Part shown: piece by piece, positions 31,170-38,973 of the stretch
Position numbering within the stretch: position 1 is the stretch's first letter
Layout: every line of letters begins with the position of its first letter
Origin: Piscinibacter lacus
GTDB lineage: Bacteria; Pseudomonadota; Gammaproteobacteria; Burkholderiales; Burkholderiaceae_C
Length of the DNA: 64,000 nucleotides
Assembly (NCBI RefSeq): GCF_016735685.1
Contig: NZ_JAERRA010000001.1
Location: 558,001-622,000, forward strand
Reading direction: 5' to 3'
Made by a program: the position numbers and the translations under genes
Notes under the pieces: model-generated
What the model was told of the DNA's origin: nothing
What the model saw: only the letters and a program-made list of their open reading frames with translations
Databases searched by the model: none

Positions 31170-32081
31170 GTGATTGCGCGCCTCCTGCGTCTCGCCCTGG
31201 CCCTGCTGCTGCTCGCCATGCTGGCGCTCGTCTTCGGCGGCCTGGCCTGGGGCCGGCCGCTGGCCGGCATGGCGGCCGCCCTGGCCCTGCCGCTGGGCCT
31301 GGCCCTGATCGGTCTGGGGGCCTACGCCATCGAGATGCTGCTGGCCGCCGCCGTGCACCGTGACGACCCCTGGCCACGGCCGCGACCCGCCGAACGGCTG
31401 CGCGCCCTGTGGGGCGAACTGTGCATCGCTGCCCCGACCTTTCTGTGGCATCAGGCCTTCCGGGCCGCAGCCTGGCCCGACCGACCCGGCACCGCCGGCC
31501 AGCGCGGTCTGGTGCTGGTGCATGGTCACGTCTGCAACCGCGGCTTCTGGAACCGCTGGCTCGCACGGCTCGCGGCCGAGGGCCGACCGGTGGTGGCCGT
31601 CACGCTGGAGCCGCCACTGGCCGGTGTCGAGGCCGGCGTGCCCTGCCTCGAAGCCGCCGTCGCCCGGCTGGAGGCCGCCACCGGCCGGCCGCCGCTGTTG
31701 GTCGCGCACAGCATGGGCGGTCTGGTGTGGCGCGCGTGGCGCGTGGCCGCGCCCGGCAATGACGCGCGGCTGGCCCAGGTGATGACGATCGGCACGCCGC
31801 ACCACGGCACCTGGCTGGCCCGGCTGGGCCTCAGCCGCAATGCCCGCGACATGCGGCCCGGCAGCGACTGGCTGCGCGCCCTGGCCGCCGCCGAGGCCCG
31901 TCTGCCCGAGCCGCCCGGCGTACGCTGTTGCTGCGTGCTGGGCTCGGCCGACAACGTGGTCTTCCCGCCGTCCTCCGCCGTGCTGGCCGGCGCCGAAACC
32001 CTGCATCTGCCGGCAACCGCGCACATCGCGCTGGTCGAGGCGCCGGCCGTGCTTGCCCGGCTGCAGCAGGGGCTGGCATGA
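31170..32081 (+). CDS. Alpha/beta-hydrolase lipase/esterase with N-terminal membrane segments
   Basis: This is a protein of about 303 residues. Two hydrophobic segments fill the first 60 residues. The hydrolase domain follows with the oxyanion region VLVHGHVCNRGFW, the nucleophile elbow AHSMGG, GTPHHGTW, the acid residue in LGSADNVVFP and the His in TAHIALVE. The protein is probably anchored in the inner membrane, and its substrate is unknown. I prefer the GTG at 31170 over the ATG at 31107, because the latter adds 21 basic residues that overlap the preceding gene. It is the last gene before the low-GC pocket. Confidence 0.85.
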   Translation: MIARLLRLALALLLLAMLALVFGGLAWGRPLAGMAAALALPLGLALIGLGAYAIEMLLAAAVHRDDPWPRPRPAERLRALWGELCIAAPTFLWHQAFRAAAWPDRPGTAGQRGLVLVHGHVCNRGFWNRWLARLAAEGRPVVAVTLEPPLAGVEAGVPCLEAAVARLEAATGRPPLLVAHSMGGLVWRAWRVAAPGNDARLAQVMTIGTPHHGTWLARLGLSRNARDMRPGSDWLRALAAAEARLPEPPGVRCCCVLGSADNVVFPPSSAVLAGAETLHLPATAHIALVEAPAVLARLQQGLA

Positions 32082-32253
32082 GAGGCCCTGCATCCGAAGT
32101 CCATTTGCATGGATGAAAACCTGCTGCGAAGGATTGGCAAGATACACGCCAAAACAAGGCTGCAAGACGTGTCAGAGCTGCGCCCCATGCGACTGGCGAG
32201 GTGTCCCGAGTGATTTGGGCCGGGTGCTCTCACCGACCGATCCGGCCCTGTTG

Positions 32254-32556
32254 TCAGGGGCAGGGTCCGTTCGCATTTGAGTCGGATGCCGCTTTGTCAA
32301 TCTCGGTTTGCAACCACTCTCGAAACTGCACCTCGGTCAGGGGGGCCGGCTCCACTCGCCAGATATCCAGGCGACGAGCGACCTGTCGCTTCCACGACGC
32401 AATTTGATCGCTGAACGATGCGTCGGATGAAAGCATTGCGACATGCATGTGGCCCAGCGCGCCATCCAGCTCATCGAGTGAGATGTTGCCTTTGAGGCAC
32501 AGGGATCCGAGAGAGACGAAAGTCTTGCCGGTGTCAAGACTGACGAAGTTGTTCAT
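32254..32556 (-). CDS. Orphan 100-residue protein, unknown family
   Basis: The predicted protein is soluble and mixed in composition, with no signal peptide: MNNFVSLDTGKTFVSLGSLC at the start, then a helical middle (LDELDGALGHMHVAMLSSDASF) and a Trp-rich end (QFREWLQTEIDK). It looks like real protein rather than a shadow, because its composition is not the Arg/Ala/Pro-rich one produced by antisense frames here. Its codon usage is less GC-biased than the core genes. No recognisable family or domain is seen. It may have been acquired horizontally. Its ribosome binding site is weak. Confidence 0.55.
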   Translation of the reverse strand: MNNFVSLDTGKTFVSLGSLCLKGNISLDELDGALGHMHVAMLSSDASFSDQIASWKRQVARRLDIWRVEPAPLTEVQFREWLQTEIDKAASDSNANGPCP

Positions 32557-32794
32557 GGTGGAGGTGCCTGAGTGCGCCTGGGTCGGACGGGCGCATCGCT
32601 TGTTTGGTCACGCATGGTCGCGTGAGCAGCTTTTTGGCTGACGCACCGGAAAAGGTGCTTGTTTCCATAAGTGCCATGTGCTACCAGAAGCTTTATCGGG
32701 TCTGCCGACTTTGGAGTCGCGGGCTCATTCGATGGCTCATGGGGTTCGCGTGCTGGCACACACCGACTTGCGGCTTTGCAAGGAGACAGGCAAC

Positions 32795-32820
32795 AAAAAA
32801 CCGCCCCTTGGGGCGGTTTA
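32795..32820 (-). terminator. Intrinsic terminator of the PEP-CTERM gene
   Basis: Read on the minus strand, the 10-bp perfect stem AAACCGCCCC/GGGGCGGTTT (32819-32810 with 32807-32798) continues into a run of T residues (32800-32795). It begins 48 bp beyond the stop at 32868. Confidence 0.92.
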
Positions 32821-32867
32821 TCCGACCCGGCCCGCAAGGGGCCGGGTGTGGAGCAGGGCCGAGGGCC

Positions 32868-33779
32868 TCAGGCCTTCTTGGCCTTGCGGCGGCGGCCGAT
32901 GTAGGCGACCACGCCCAGGCCGGCGATCATCAGCGCGTAGGTTTCGGGCTCAGGCACCGGGGCGGTGGTGAAGGCCAGGCCGTTGACCGTGCCGGCGAAG
33001 TTGCTGCGCAGCACCGCATCGCCGGTGGCGAGGTTGATGCTGTACAGGCCGCTGGCGCCCGTGCCGTCGTCCAGGTTCAGCACGGCAAAGGCCGGGCCGC
33101 CCCCCACGATCTCGAAGCCGTTGGCCGAGAGCACGTTGAAGGGCAGATCCAGCGAGCCCACCGTCGTGATCATCGGGCTGTTGAAGGCCGCGCCCGCGAA
33201 CTGCAGCGTGTCCGTGCTGGTGTTGATGTAGTACAGGTCGGTCAGATCACCCGGCATGGTGCCCGGGAAGCTGCCCGGGGGCGTGCCGGGGAAGGAGTTG
33301 GTGTAGGCCACGGCGGTGTAGCCCGGGCCGATGTTGCTGGCCGTGTTGCCGACCACGCCGGTGTTCACATTGACAGCGTAGTTGTTGCCGCCGGCGGTGG
33401 TCACACGCAGCGAGGCGCCGCCGGCGAAGTCAGCCTGCGGGTTGAAGTCCATGCCGAGGCCGCCGGTCGAGGCGAAGCTCGCGCCGGACAGGGCCGTCAC
33501 CAGGCTGAGCGCACCGCTGGTGGTGTCGATCGTGTAGAGATTGTTCTGGTTGGAGATCGCGTAGGTCAGGCCGTTGGTGGGACGGGTGTCCAGACCCAGC
33601 AGGGTCTCGCCCGAGGCCAGACCGCTGATCGCGACGGTTTGCGTCGAGCCGGCGGTGTTGAACTTGACGATCTCGTTGGTGGTGGTCAGCGCGACCAGGG
33701 TTTGGCTCTGGGCCTGGGCGCCAAGGCCGAGGGTGGCCAGCGCAGCGGCGGCGAGCGCCTTGACAGCGAAGCGGTGCAT
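32868..33779 (-). CDS. PEP-CTERM protein with DUF4394-type repeat domain
   Basis: This 303-residue protein has a signal peptide (MHRFAVKALAAAALATLGLG) and a secreted domain of short beta-repeats. TTTNEIVKFNTAGSTQTVAI and GLDTRPTNGLTYAISNQNNLY are the opening pattern of DUF4394. The C terminus VPEPETYALMIAGLGVVAYIG followed by RRRKAKK is a complete PEP-CTERM sorting signal, so the protein should be processed by an exosortase. No exosortase gene is in this window. The start at 33779 has AGGAG 6 bases upstream; the frame before it is not protein-like. It stands alone in the low-GC pocket. Confidence 0.9.
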   Translation of the reverse strand: MHRFAVKALAAAALATLGLGAQAQSQTLVALTTTNEIVKFNTAGSTQTVAISGLASGETLLGLDTRPTNGLTYAISNQNNLYTIDTTSGALSLVTALSGASFASTGGLGMDFNPQADFAGGASLRVTTAGGNNYAVNVNTGVVGNTASNIGPGYTAVAYTNSFPGTPPGSFPGTMPGDLTDLYYINTSTDTLQFAGAAFNSPMITTVGSLDLPFNVLSANGFEIVGGGPAFAVLNLDDGTGASGLYSINLATGDAVLRSNFAGTVNGLAFTTAPVPEPETYALMIAGLGVVAYIGRRRKAKKA

Positions 33780-34611
33780 GAAGGACTCCTGATTGAAAGA
33801 CTCGGCTGTGCCAAAGCAGAGACACAGCTTGCTTGATGTTAGCCGGGAGTACTCGGCTCCGCGGGCTGTACGACTCATCCACTCGGGGGGGATGCTTTTG
33901 CCAGCCCCTCGTTTTTGGGGGCGAATTCATCCAGTCGAGGGCGTCGTTAATGATTCCGTCATGTTGCCGAAAGGTGGTCGTGCTCTGCAATAGTTGGCTG
34001 CGTTCGGCCAGAGTCCGCAAGGGGTGCACATGGTGACCCCTGCTGGCGCATGGTTTTTGTGATGCTGCAACGGATGCCCGCAGACGCGCCGTGTGCTTCG
34101 CAGTATGGGATGCGAAACCGTGCGCGAGCTTGTGTCGAGGAAAACCGATTCATTCACGAATTTTTGCATCCACTTGCTGTGGGTGATTTCCAGTATGGTG
34201 AATATTTCTCGGGCGGACCCGCAGGCCGCTGAGAACGGTTTGTCGTTCACTTCATGACTGGGGTTTCCTCTCAATCGGCGTGAATCATCGCCTACGCTGA
34301 CGAATCTATTGATTCCGAGCTTGGCGCGAACCCATGCAAGCGCATGATGGCTTGCCAAAACGGTCAAGTCGAAATACCGCCATCCCTTTCTCTGCACAAA
34401 ACCTTGATACTGATCCACGCCCGATCACCTCGGTCGATCGCTCCGCCCGGGCAGGCAAGGCCTTTGGGATCGGTTGGCAGCTTTGCCCGCAAACCCCCGC
34501 TTCCTGGCCTCAGGCGCCCAAGGGGGGTGAATTCCCGCCCGACCGGCGCGCCGCGGGCTGCTTCAATGCCGTGCCGGCAGCCTTCGCTGCCATCACGCCC
34601 AGGAGAGCCCC
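33780..34611. other. 832-bp stretch of lower GC without a convincing gene
   Basis: No reading frame here has a recognisable product, and base composition is visibly lower in GC than the flanks (for example around 34140-34210). The part next to 33779 should hold the promoter of the PEP-CTERM gene, but I see no clear hexamers. The part next to 34612 carries the patatin ribosome binding site. One GTG-initiated frame on the minus strand (33927-34418) has no protein-like character. Confidence 0.7.
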
Positions 34612-35973
34612 ATGGTGACCAAGCAATCGAAACGCTCCGCGCCCTTGGCGGTGGCCCGCCTGACGGAGGAAGCGCAGGTCGTCGCTGCGGTGCAGCGGGC
34701 ACGGGCGAGGGTCGCGTCGCGCCCGATTTCCGACGTCACCGACGCCCAAGGGCATCAATACGTCGATCTCGTGATGGAGGGCGGCGGCGTCCTGGGTGTC
34801 GCCCTGGCCGGCTACTGCTACGTGCTGGAAAAGGCGGGCATCCGCTTTCTCGGCCTGGGCGGCACCTCGGCGGGTTCGATCAACGCACTGGTCATCGCCG
34901 CGCTGGGCGCGCCCCATGAGGCCAAGGCCGAGGAGGTGGCGTCCATCGTGGCCAATGTGCCCATGGCAGCCTTCATCGATGGCAACAGCGACGCCCGTGA
35001 GTTCACCGATGCCCTGGTGGACGGTGCCGGCAAGTTCAAGCTTGCCTTGAAGGGCGCCCAGGTTGTCGACAACTTCACCGGCCAGCTCGGCCTGCATCCC
35101 GGCCAGGCCTTCGAGGATTGGCTGCGCAAGCTGCTTGACGACAAGGGCATCCGGACCACCGCCGCGCTGCGGGCCCGCATGAACACCCCGCCGCCCGGGG
35201 GCTACCACTTCACCCCTTGCCCGGTGCGGGCCAAGGCGGGCCAGACCGATAACCCTAAGATCAAGGTCGACCTCGCGGTGATTGCCGCGGACATCAGCAC
35301 CGGCACCAAGGTCGAGTTCCCGCGCATGGCGGGGCTCTACTGGAGCGACCCGGATCATGTGCATCCGGCCGAGTACGTGCGCGCCTCGATGTCGGTGCCG
35401 GCCTTCTTCCACCCCATCCACTTGCATAACCTGCCTCAGGGGCCGGAAGCGGCCGAGCGATGGAAGACGATGGCCAACTACGAGGGCAAGGACCTGCCCA
35501 CGGAGTGCTGGCTGGTCGATGGCGGGGTGATCTCCAACTTCCCCATCGCGGTCTTCCACAACCATCTGCGCATCCCGCGCGCGCCGACCTTCGGTGTCAA
35601 GCTGGGCCAGCCGCTGGATCGGCCCCGGCCGGTTCGCTCGATGACGAGCCTGATCGCCGGGGTGTTCAATGCCGCGCGCGGGGCGCTGGACCAGGATTTC
35701 CTGGTCGGCAATCCCGACTACAAGCACCTGATCGCCCGAATCAGCACGACGGACCACACCGCCCTGCGGGATGCCGACGGCAACCGGCCCGATCACAACT
35801 GGCTGAACTTCCGGCTTTCCGACGAGGCCAAGATCGACCTTTTCCGCTCGGGCGCGATGGCAGCCGCTGACTTCCTGGAGCGCTTCGACTGGGAGCGCTA
35901 CAAGAAGATTCGTGCCGACAAGGCGGTGCTGCGCCAGCACGCGGCTGCCGCCGCCGCGCCCCCGGCACCCTGA
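34612..35973 (+). CDS. Patatin-like phospholipase
   Basis: This is a 453-residue patatin-fold lipid acyl hydrolase. The oxyanion motif GGGVLGVALAG, the nucleophile GTSAGSIN, and a DGG catalytic Asp motif (LVDGGVISNFP) all occur in order, and MSVPAFFHP lies between. The N-terminal 45 residues precede the domain and are basic, without a signal peptide, so the protein is probably cytoplasmic. It could cleave membrane phospholipids. No cyclase, cyclic-nucleotide sensor or other defence gene is next to it. A strong AGGAG ribosome binding site precedes the ATG. It converges on the fdsR-like gene. Confidence 0.88.
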   Translation: MVTKQSKRSAPLAVARLTEEAQVVAAVQRARARVASRPISDVTDAQGHQYVDLVMEGGGVLGVALAGYCYVLEKAGIRFLGLGGTSAGSINALVIAALGAPHEAKAEEVASIVANVPMAAFIDGNSDAREFTDALVDGAGKFKLALKGAQVVDNFTGQLGLHPGQAFEDWLRKLLDDKGIRTTAALRARMNTPPPGGYHFTPCPVRAKAGQTDNPKIKVDLAVIAADISTGTKVEFPRMAGLYWSDPDHVHPAEYVRASMSVPAFFHPIHLHNLPQGPEAAERWKTMANYEGKDLPTECWLVDGGVISNFPIAVFHNHLRIPRAPTFGVKLGQPLDRPRPVRSMTSLIAGVFNAARGALDQDFLVGNPDYKHLIARISTTDHTALRDADGNRPDHNWLNFRLSDEAKIDLFRSGAMAAADFLERFDWERYKKIRADKAVLRQHAAAAAAPPAP

Positions 35974-35979
35974 GCGCGG

Positions 35980-36002
35980 GCCGGCCCGGGCGCAGCGCCC
36001 GG
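35980..36002. terminator. Strong hairpin between convergent patatin and regulator genes
   Basis: An 11-bp GC stem (35980-35990 with 35992-36002) forms an almost perfect palindrome in the 34-bp gap between the two convergent genes. It probably ends transcription from both sides, although there is no T-run. Confidence 0.6.
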
Positions 36003-36007
36003 GCCCC

Positions 36008-37096
36008 TCAGGGCTTGCCGAAGGCCTCGGCCACGCTCAGCACCCGGCCGGTCTCGGCGGCCTCGTAGCCGGCCATGGCTGCGACGGTCGCGCGGTAGGC
36101 GGGGCTGCCCAGCAGGGCCAGCAGGCTTTTCATCGCGGGCCGCTCCAGGGCTTCGGCGCGCACTGCAAAAAAGTAGCGCTCGCGCAGCAGCGGCAGGAAG
36201 GTCAGGCCGAAGCGCTGGGCCGCGGTCTGCACGCCCAGGCCGACATCGGCCATGCCGCTGGCGATGTAGGCCGCCACGGCAGCATGGGTGAACTCGGTGC
36301 TCTCCCAGCCGCGCAGCGCGGATGGAGAGAGGCCGTGCTTGTCGAGCAGCAGCTCGGTCAGCATGCGGGTGCCGGAGCCTTGCGGCCGGTTGACGAAGCG
36401 CAGGTCCTCGCGGCCGAGGTCGTCCACGCCGCGCACCCGCTTGGGATTGCCCGGCGCGACGAACAGGCCCTGCCAGCGCACGGCCAGATGCACCAGGCGG
36501 TACTCCTCGTCGCGCAACCAGACGCGGTAGCGCTGCGAGGCGCGGGTCTCGAACTCGCCGATCGGCACGTGAAAGCCAGCCAGGTCGCATTCACCGCGCG
36601 ACAGCGCGGCGACGGCCTCCACGCTGTGGCGGTAGCGCAGCTCGACCGATTGCGGCACGGCTTCGAGCTGCTCGACGAGCGCCGCCACCGCGAAGCCGTG
36701 GCTGGCGTGCAGGCGCAGGGGCTGGGGCGCGCGCGGCAGGCTGCGTTCGATCTCGGTCTCCAGTTCCGAGGCCAGGCTGTCGAGCAGCGGCGTCAGCCGG
36801 GCCTGCACGCGGCGCTGCGCCCAGATCAGCTTCTCGGCCAGGGGGCTGAGGGTGGAGCCCCGGCCGCGCCCGGCGTCGATCAGCGCATGGCCGAACAGGG
36901 CCTCGGCCGCCTTCACCTGGCCCCAGGCATGGCGGTAGGACACGCCCAGGCTGCGCGCGGCCTGGGCGATCGCACCGGTTTCCTGCACGGCCGCCAGCAG
37001 GGCCAGCAGGCTGGCGATGTCCAGGCCGGCCAGGTCTTCGCCGTTGCCGACGCCGCCAGGGCTGATCGACCACTGGGGCCGGATGTGAACGCGCAT
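36008..37096 (-). CDS. fdsR: ModE-like HTH/periplasmic-binding-fold regulator, FdsR type
   Basis: This 362-residue protein has an N-terminal winged helix of the ModE/LysR kind (residues 20-110): AVQETGAIAQAARSLGVSYRHAW is the helix-turn-helix and GRGRGSTLSPLAEKLI follows. The C-terminal 220 residues have the layout of a type 2 periplasmic-binding-protein effector domain, with FHVPIGEFETR, RPQGSGTRMLTELLL and VGLGVQTAAQRFGL. It is divergent from the formate dehydrogenase genes across a 155-bp gap with inverted repeats. That is the arrangement of FdsR, the formate dehydrogenase regulator of Cupriavidus. Its ligand could be formate, molybdate or tungstate, and the sequence does not settle this. 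Confidence 0.8.
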   Translation of the reverse strand: MRVHIRPQWSISPGGVGNGEDLAGLDIASLLALLAAVQETGAIAQAARSLGVSYRHAWGQVKAAEALFGHALIDAGRGRGSTLSPLAEKLIWAQRRVQARLTPLLDSLASELETEIERSLPRAPQPLRLHASHGFAVAALVEQLEAVPQSVELRYRHSVEAVAALSRGECDLAGFHVPIGEFETRASQRYRVWLRDEEYRLVHLAVRWQGLFVAPGNPKRVRGVDDLGREDLRFVNRPQGSGTRMLTELLLDKHGLSPSALRGWESTEFTHAAVAAYIASGMADVGLGVQTAAQRFGLTFLPLLRERYFFAVRAEALERPAMKSLLALLGSPAYRATVAAMAGYEAAETGRVLSVAEAFGKP

Positions 37097-37121
37097 AGCT
37101 GTCCCTTGAAATGGAAAAACC

Positions 37122-37135
37122 TTGCATATTTTGCA
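37122..37135. promoter_or_regulatory. AT-rich imperfect inverted repeat in the fdsR-fds intergenic region
   Basis: TTGCATATTTTGCA reads almost the same on both strands around an AT-rich centre and lies 26 bp before the fdsR start. It may be an operator for FdsR autoregulation. Confidence 0.4.
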
Positions 37136-37163
37136 CGGCCTGGATCGCTAGCCTTCGATGGGT

Positions 37164-37180
37164 GACATGGGTCCCATGTC
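37164..37180. promoter_or_regulatory. Perfect 8-bp inverted repeat before the formate dehydrogenase operon
   Basis: GACATGGG-T-CCCATGTC is a perfect inverted repeat with a single centre base, 72 bp upstream of the fused fdsGB start and 68 bp upstream of fdsR. It is the best candidate operator for control of the operon, but this is inferred from position and symmetry. Confidence 0.55.
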
Positions 37181-37251
37181 CTGAATCAAATATGTTGAAT
37201 CAAGCGCATGTCCGAGGCTGCTTTTCCTGAAGCCTTGCTTGGAGTCCGTCG

Positions 37252-38973
37252 ATGAACGCCCCCATCATTCCCATCCTGCCGGCCGGCAAGGCCCGCATGC
37301 CCCGCAGCTCCGGCCCGAGGCCGGTGTCGGCCCAGGCCCTGGCCGAGGTCCGCGAGGCCCTGGGGGCTGGCGCCGACCTGACGCGCCGCGACCTGCTGAT
37401 CGAGCACCTGCACGCGATCAACGACCGCTTCCTGCAACTGCGCACCGACCACCTCGCCGCCCTGGCCGAGTTGATGCGCATGTCGGTGACCGAGGTGCAT
37501 GAGGTCGCGAGCTTCTATCACCACTTCGAAATCGTGCGCCCTGGCGCCGACGGCCACTACCCGGTGGCCGCTGCGCTGACCGTGCGCGTCTGCGACGGCC
37601 TGGCCTGCGAGATGGCCGGCGCGCAGGATCTGCTGGCCCGCTTGCCGCAGATCCTGGGCCGCGAGGTTCGCGTGATCCCCGCCCCCTGCATCGGCCGCTG
37701 CGAGCAGGCCCCGGCCGTCGCCGTGCACCAGCACCCGATCGCGAGCGCCACGGTCGAATCCGTGCAGGCCGCCGTGAAGGCCGGCGCCACCACCCACGAG
37801 CCCGCGCCCTACCAGGACCTGGCCGCCTACCGCGCCGCTGGCGGCTACGCCATGCTGACGGAATGCCTGACGGGCGTGCGCGATGTGGAATCGGTCATCC
37901 AGACGCTGGAGCACTCCGGCCTGCGCGGCCTGGGCGGCGCCGGCTTCCCGGCCGGCCGCAAGTGGCGCATCGTGCGCGGCGCCCCGGGCCCGCGCCTGAT
38001 GGCGGTCAACATCGACGAGGGCGAGCCCGGCACCTTCAAGGACCGGACCTACTTGGAGCAGCACCCGCACCAGTTCCTTGAAGGCCTGCTGATCGCCGCC
38101 TGGGCGGTCGGCATCGAGGCCTGCTACATCTACCTGCGCGACGAGTACCACGGCTGCCGCGCCCTGCTCGAACGCGAGCTGGCCGCGCTCAAGGCCACGC
38201 CGCCGCTGCCGGCTGGCCACACGCTGCCGACCATCGAGCTGCGCCGCGGGGCCGGCGCTTACATCTGCGGCGAAGAGTCCGCGATGATCGAATCGATCGA
38301 GGGCAAGCGCGGCATGCCGCGGCTGCGGCCGCCCTACGTGGCGCAGGTCGGCCTGTTCGGCCGGCCGACGCTGGAACACAACTTCGAGACGCTCTACTGG
38401 GTGCCCGCCCTGCTGCAACGCGGCGCCGACTGGTTTGCCAGCCAGGGCCGCCACGGCCGCAAGGGCCTGCGCAGCTTCTCGGTCAGCGGCCGGGTGGTGA
38501 AGCCGGGGGTGCACCTGGCGCCGGCCGGCATCACCTTGCAGGAACTGGTCGACGAGTACTGCGGCGGCATGCTGCCGGGCCACACGCTCTATGCCTACCT
38601 GCCGGGCGGCGCCTCGGGCGGCATCCTGCCGGCGGCGATGGCCGACATCCCGCTGGACTTCGACACCCTGCAGCCGCACGGCTGCTTCATCGGCTCGGCC
38701 GCGGTGATGGTGCTGTCCGACCAGGACAAGGTCACCGACGCCGCGCGCAACCTGATGGCCTTCTTCGAGCACGAGAGCTGCGGCCAGTGCACCCCCTGCC
38801 GCGCCGGCACGGCCAAGGTGCGCGAGCTGATCGCCCAGCCCGTCTGGGACCGCGAACTGATCGCCGACCTGTCGCAGGTCATGCGCGACGCCTCCATCTG
38901 CGGCCTGGGCCAGGCTGCGCCCAACCCGGTGGACTGCGTCATCAAGTACTTCCCGCAGGAGCTGTCCGCATGA
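37252..38973 (+). CDS. fdsB: Formate dehydrogenase fused gamma-beta subunit (FdsG-FdsB), NAD-linked
   Basis: This 573-residue fusion passes electrons from the molybdenum/tungsten subunit to NAD+. Residues 25-170 are a NuoE/FdsG thioredoxin-like [2Fe-2S] domain with Cys pairs in CDGLAC and CIGRC. From about 195 a NuoF/FdsB domain follows: GLRGLGGAGFPAGRKW and NIDEGEPGTFKDR bind FMN and NADH, GAGAYICGEE follows, and ESCGQCTPCRAG with a later SICGLG ligates a [4Fe-4S] cluster. Some methylotrophs have the same fusion. The stop overlaps the fdsA start (ATGA), which implies translational coupling. The ATG has GGAG 9 bases upstream. Confidence 0.95.
   Translation: MNAPIIPILPAGKARMPRSSGPRPVSAQALAEVREALGAGADLTRRDLLIEHLHAINDRFLQLRTDHLAALAELMRMSVTEVHEVASFYHHFEIVRPGADGHYPVAAALTVRVCDGLACEMAGAQDLLARLPQILGREVRVIPAPCIGRCEQAPAVAVHQHPIASATVESVQAAVKAGATTHEPAPYQDLAAYRAAGGYAMLTECLTGVRDVESVIQTLEHSGLRGLGGAGFPAGRKWRIVRGAPGPRLMAVNIDEGEPGTFKDRTYLEQHPHQFLEGLLIAAWAVGIEACYIYLRDEYHGCRALLERELAALKATPPLPAGHTLPTIELRRGAGAYICGEESAMIESIEGKRGMPRLRPPYVAQVGLFGRPTLEHNFETLYWVPALLQRGADWFASQGRHGRKGLRSFSVSGRVVKPGVHLAPAGITLQELVDEYCGGMLPGHTLYAYLPGGASGGILPAAMADIPLDFDTLQPHGCFIGSAAVMVLSDQDKVTDAARNLMAFFEHESCGQCTPCRAGTAKVRELIAQPVWDRELIADLSQVMRDASICGLGQAAPNPVDCVIKYFPQELSA

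Noticed and set aside
32109-32213. A 34-codon frame directly after the lipase gene
   Set aside because: Too short to judge, with no clear ribosome binding site and no recognisable relative. It could be a remnant but cannot be supported.
32643-32658. A small hairpin GCACC/GGTGC with a T-rich tail in the pocket
   Set aside because: The stem is only 5 bp and the gene it would serve on the plus strand is not identified.
33792-33812. TGGCACAGCCGAGTCTTT upstream of the PEP-CTERM gene as a sigma-54 promoter
   Set aside because: The -24 half matches but the required GC at -12 is missing.
34321-34340. A sigma-54-like sequence TTGGCGCG...ATGCAAG upstream of the patatin gene
   Set aside because: The distance between the -24 GG and -12 GC is one base too long, and it lies about 290 bp from the gene.
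33927-34418. A 163-residue frame on the minus strand in the low-GC pocket, beginning with GTG after a GAGGTG stretch
   Set aside because: No domain, signal or repeat is visible and the composition looks random. Without a homologue I would not call it a gene.
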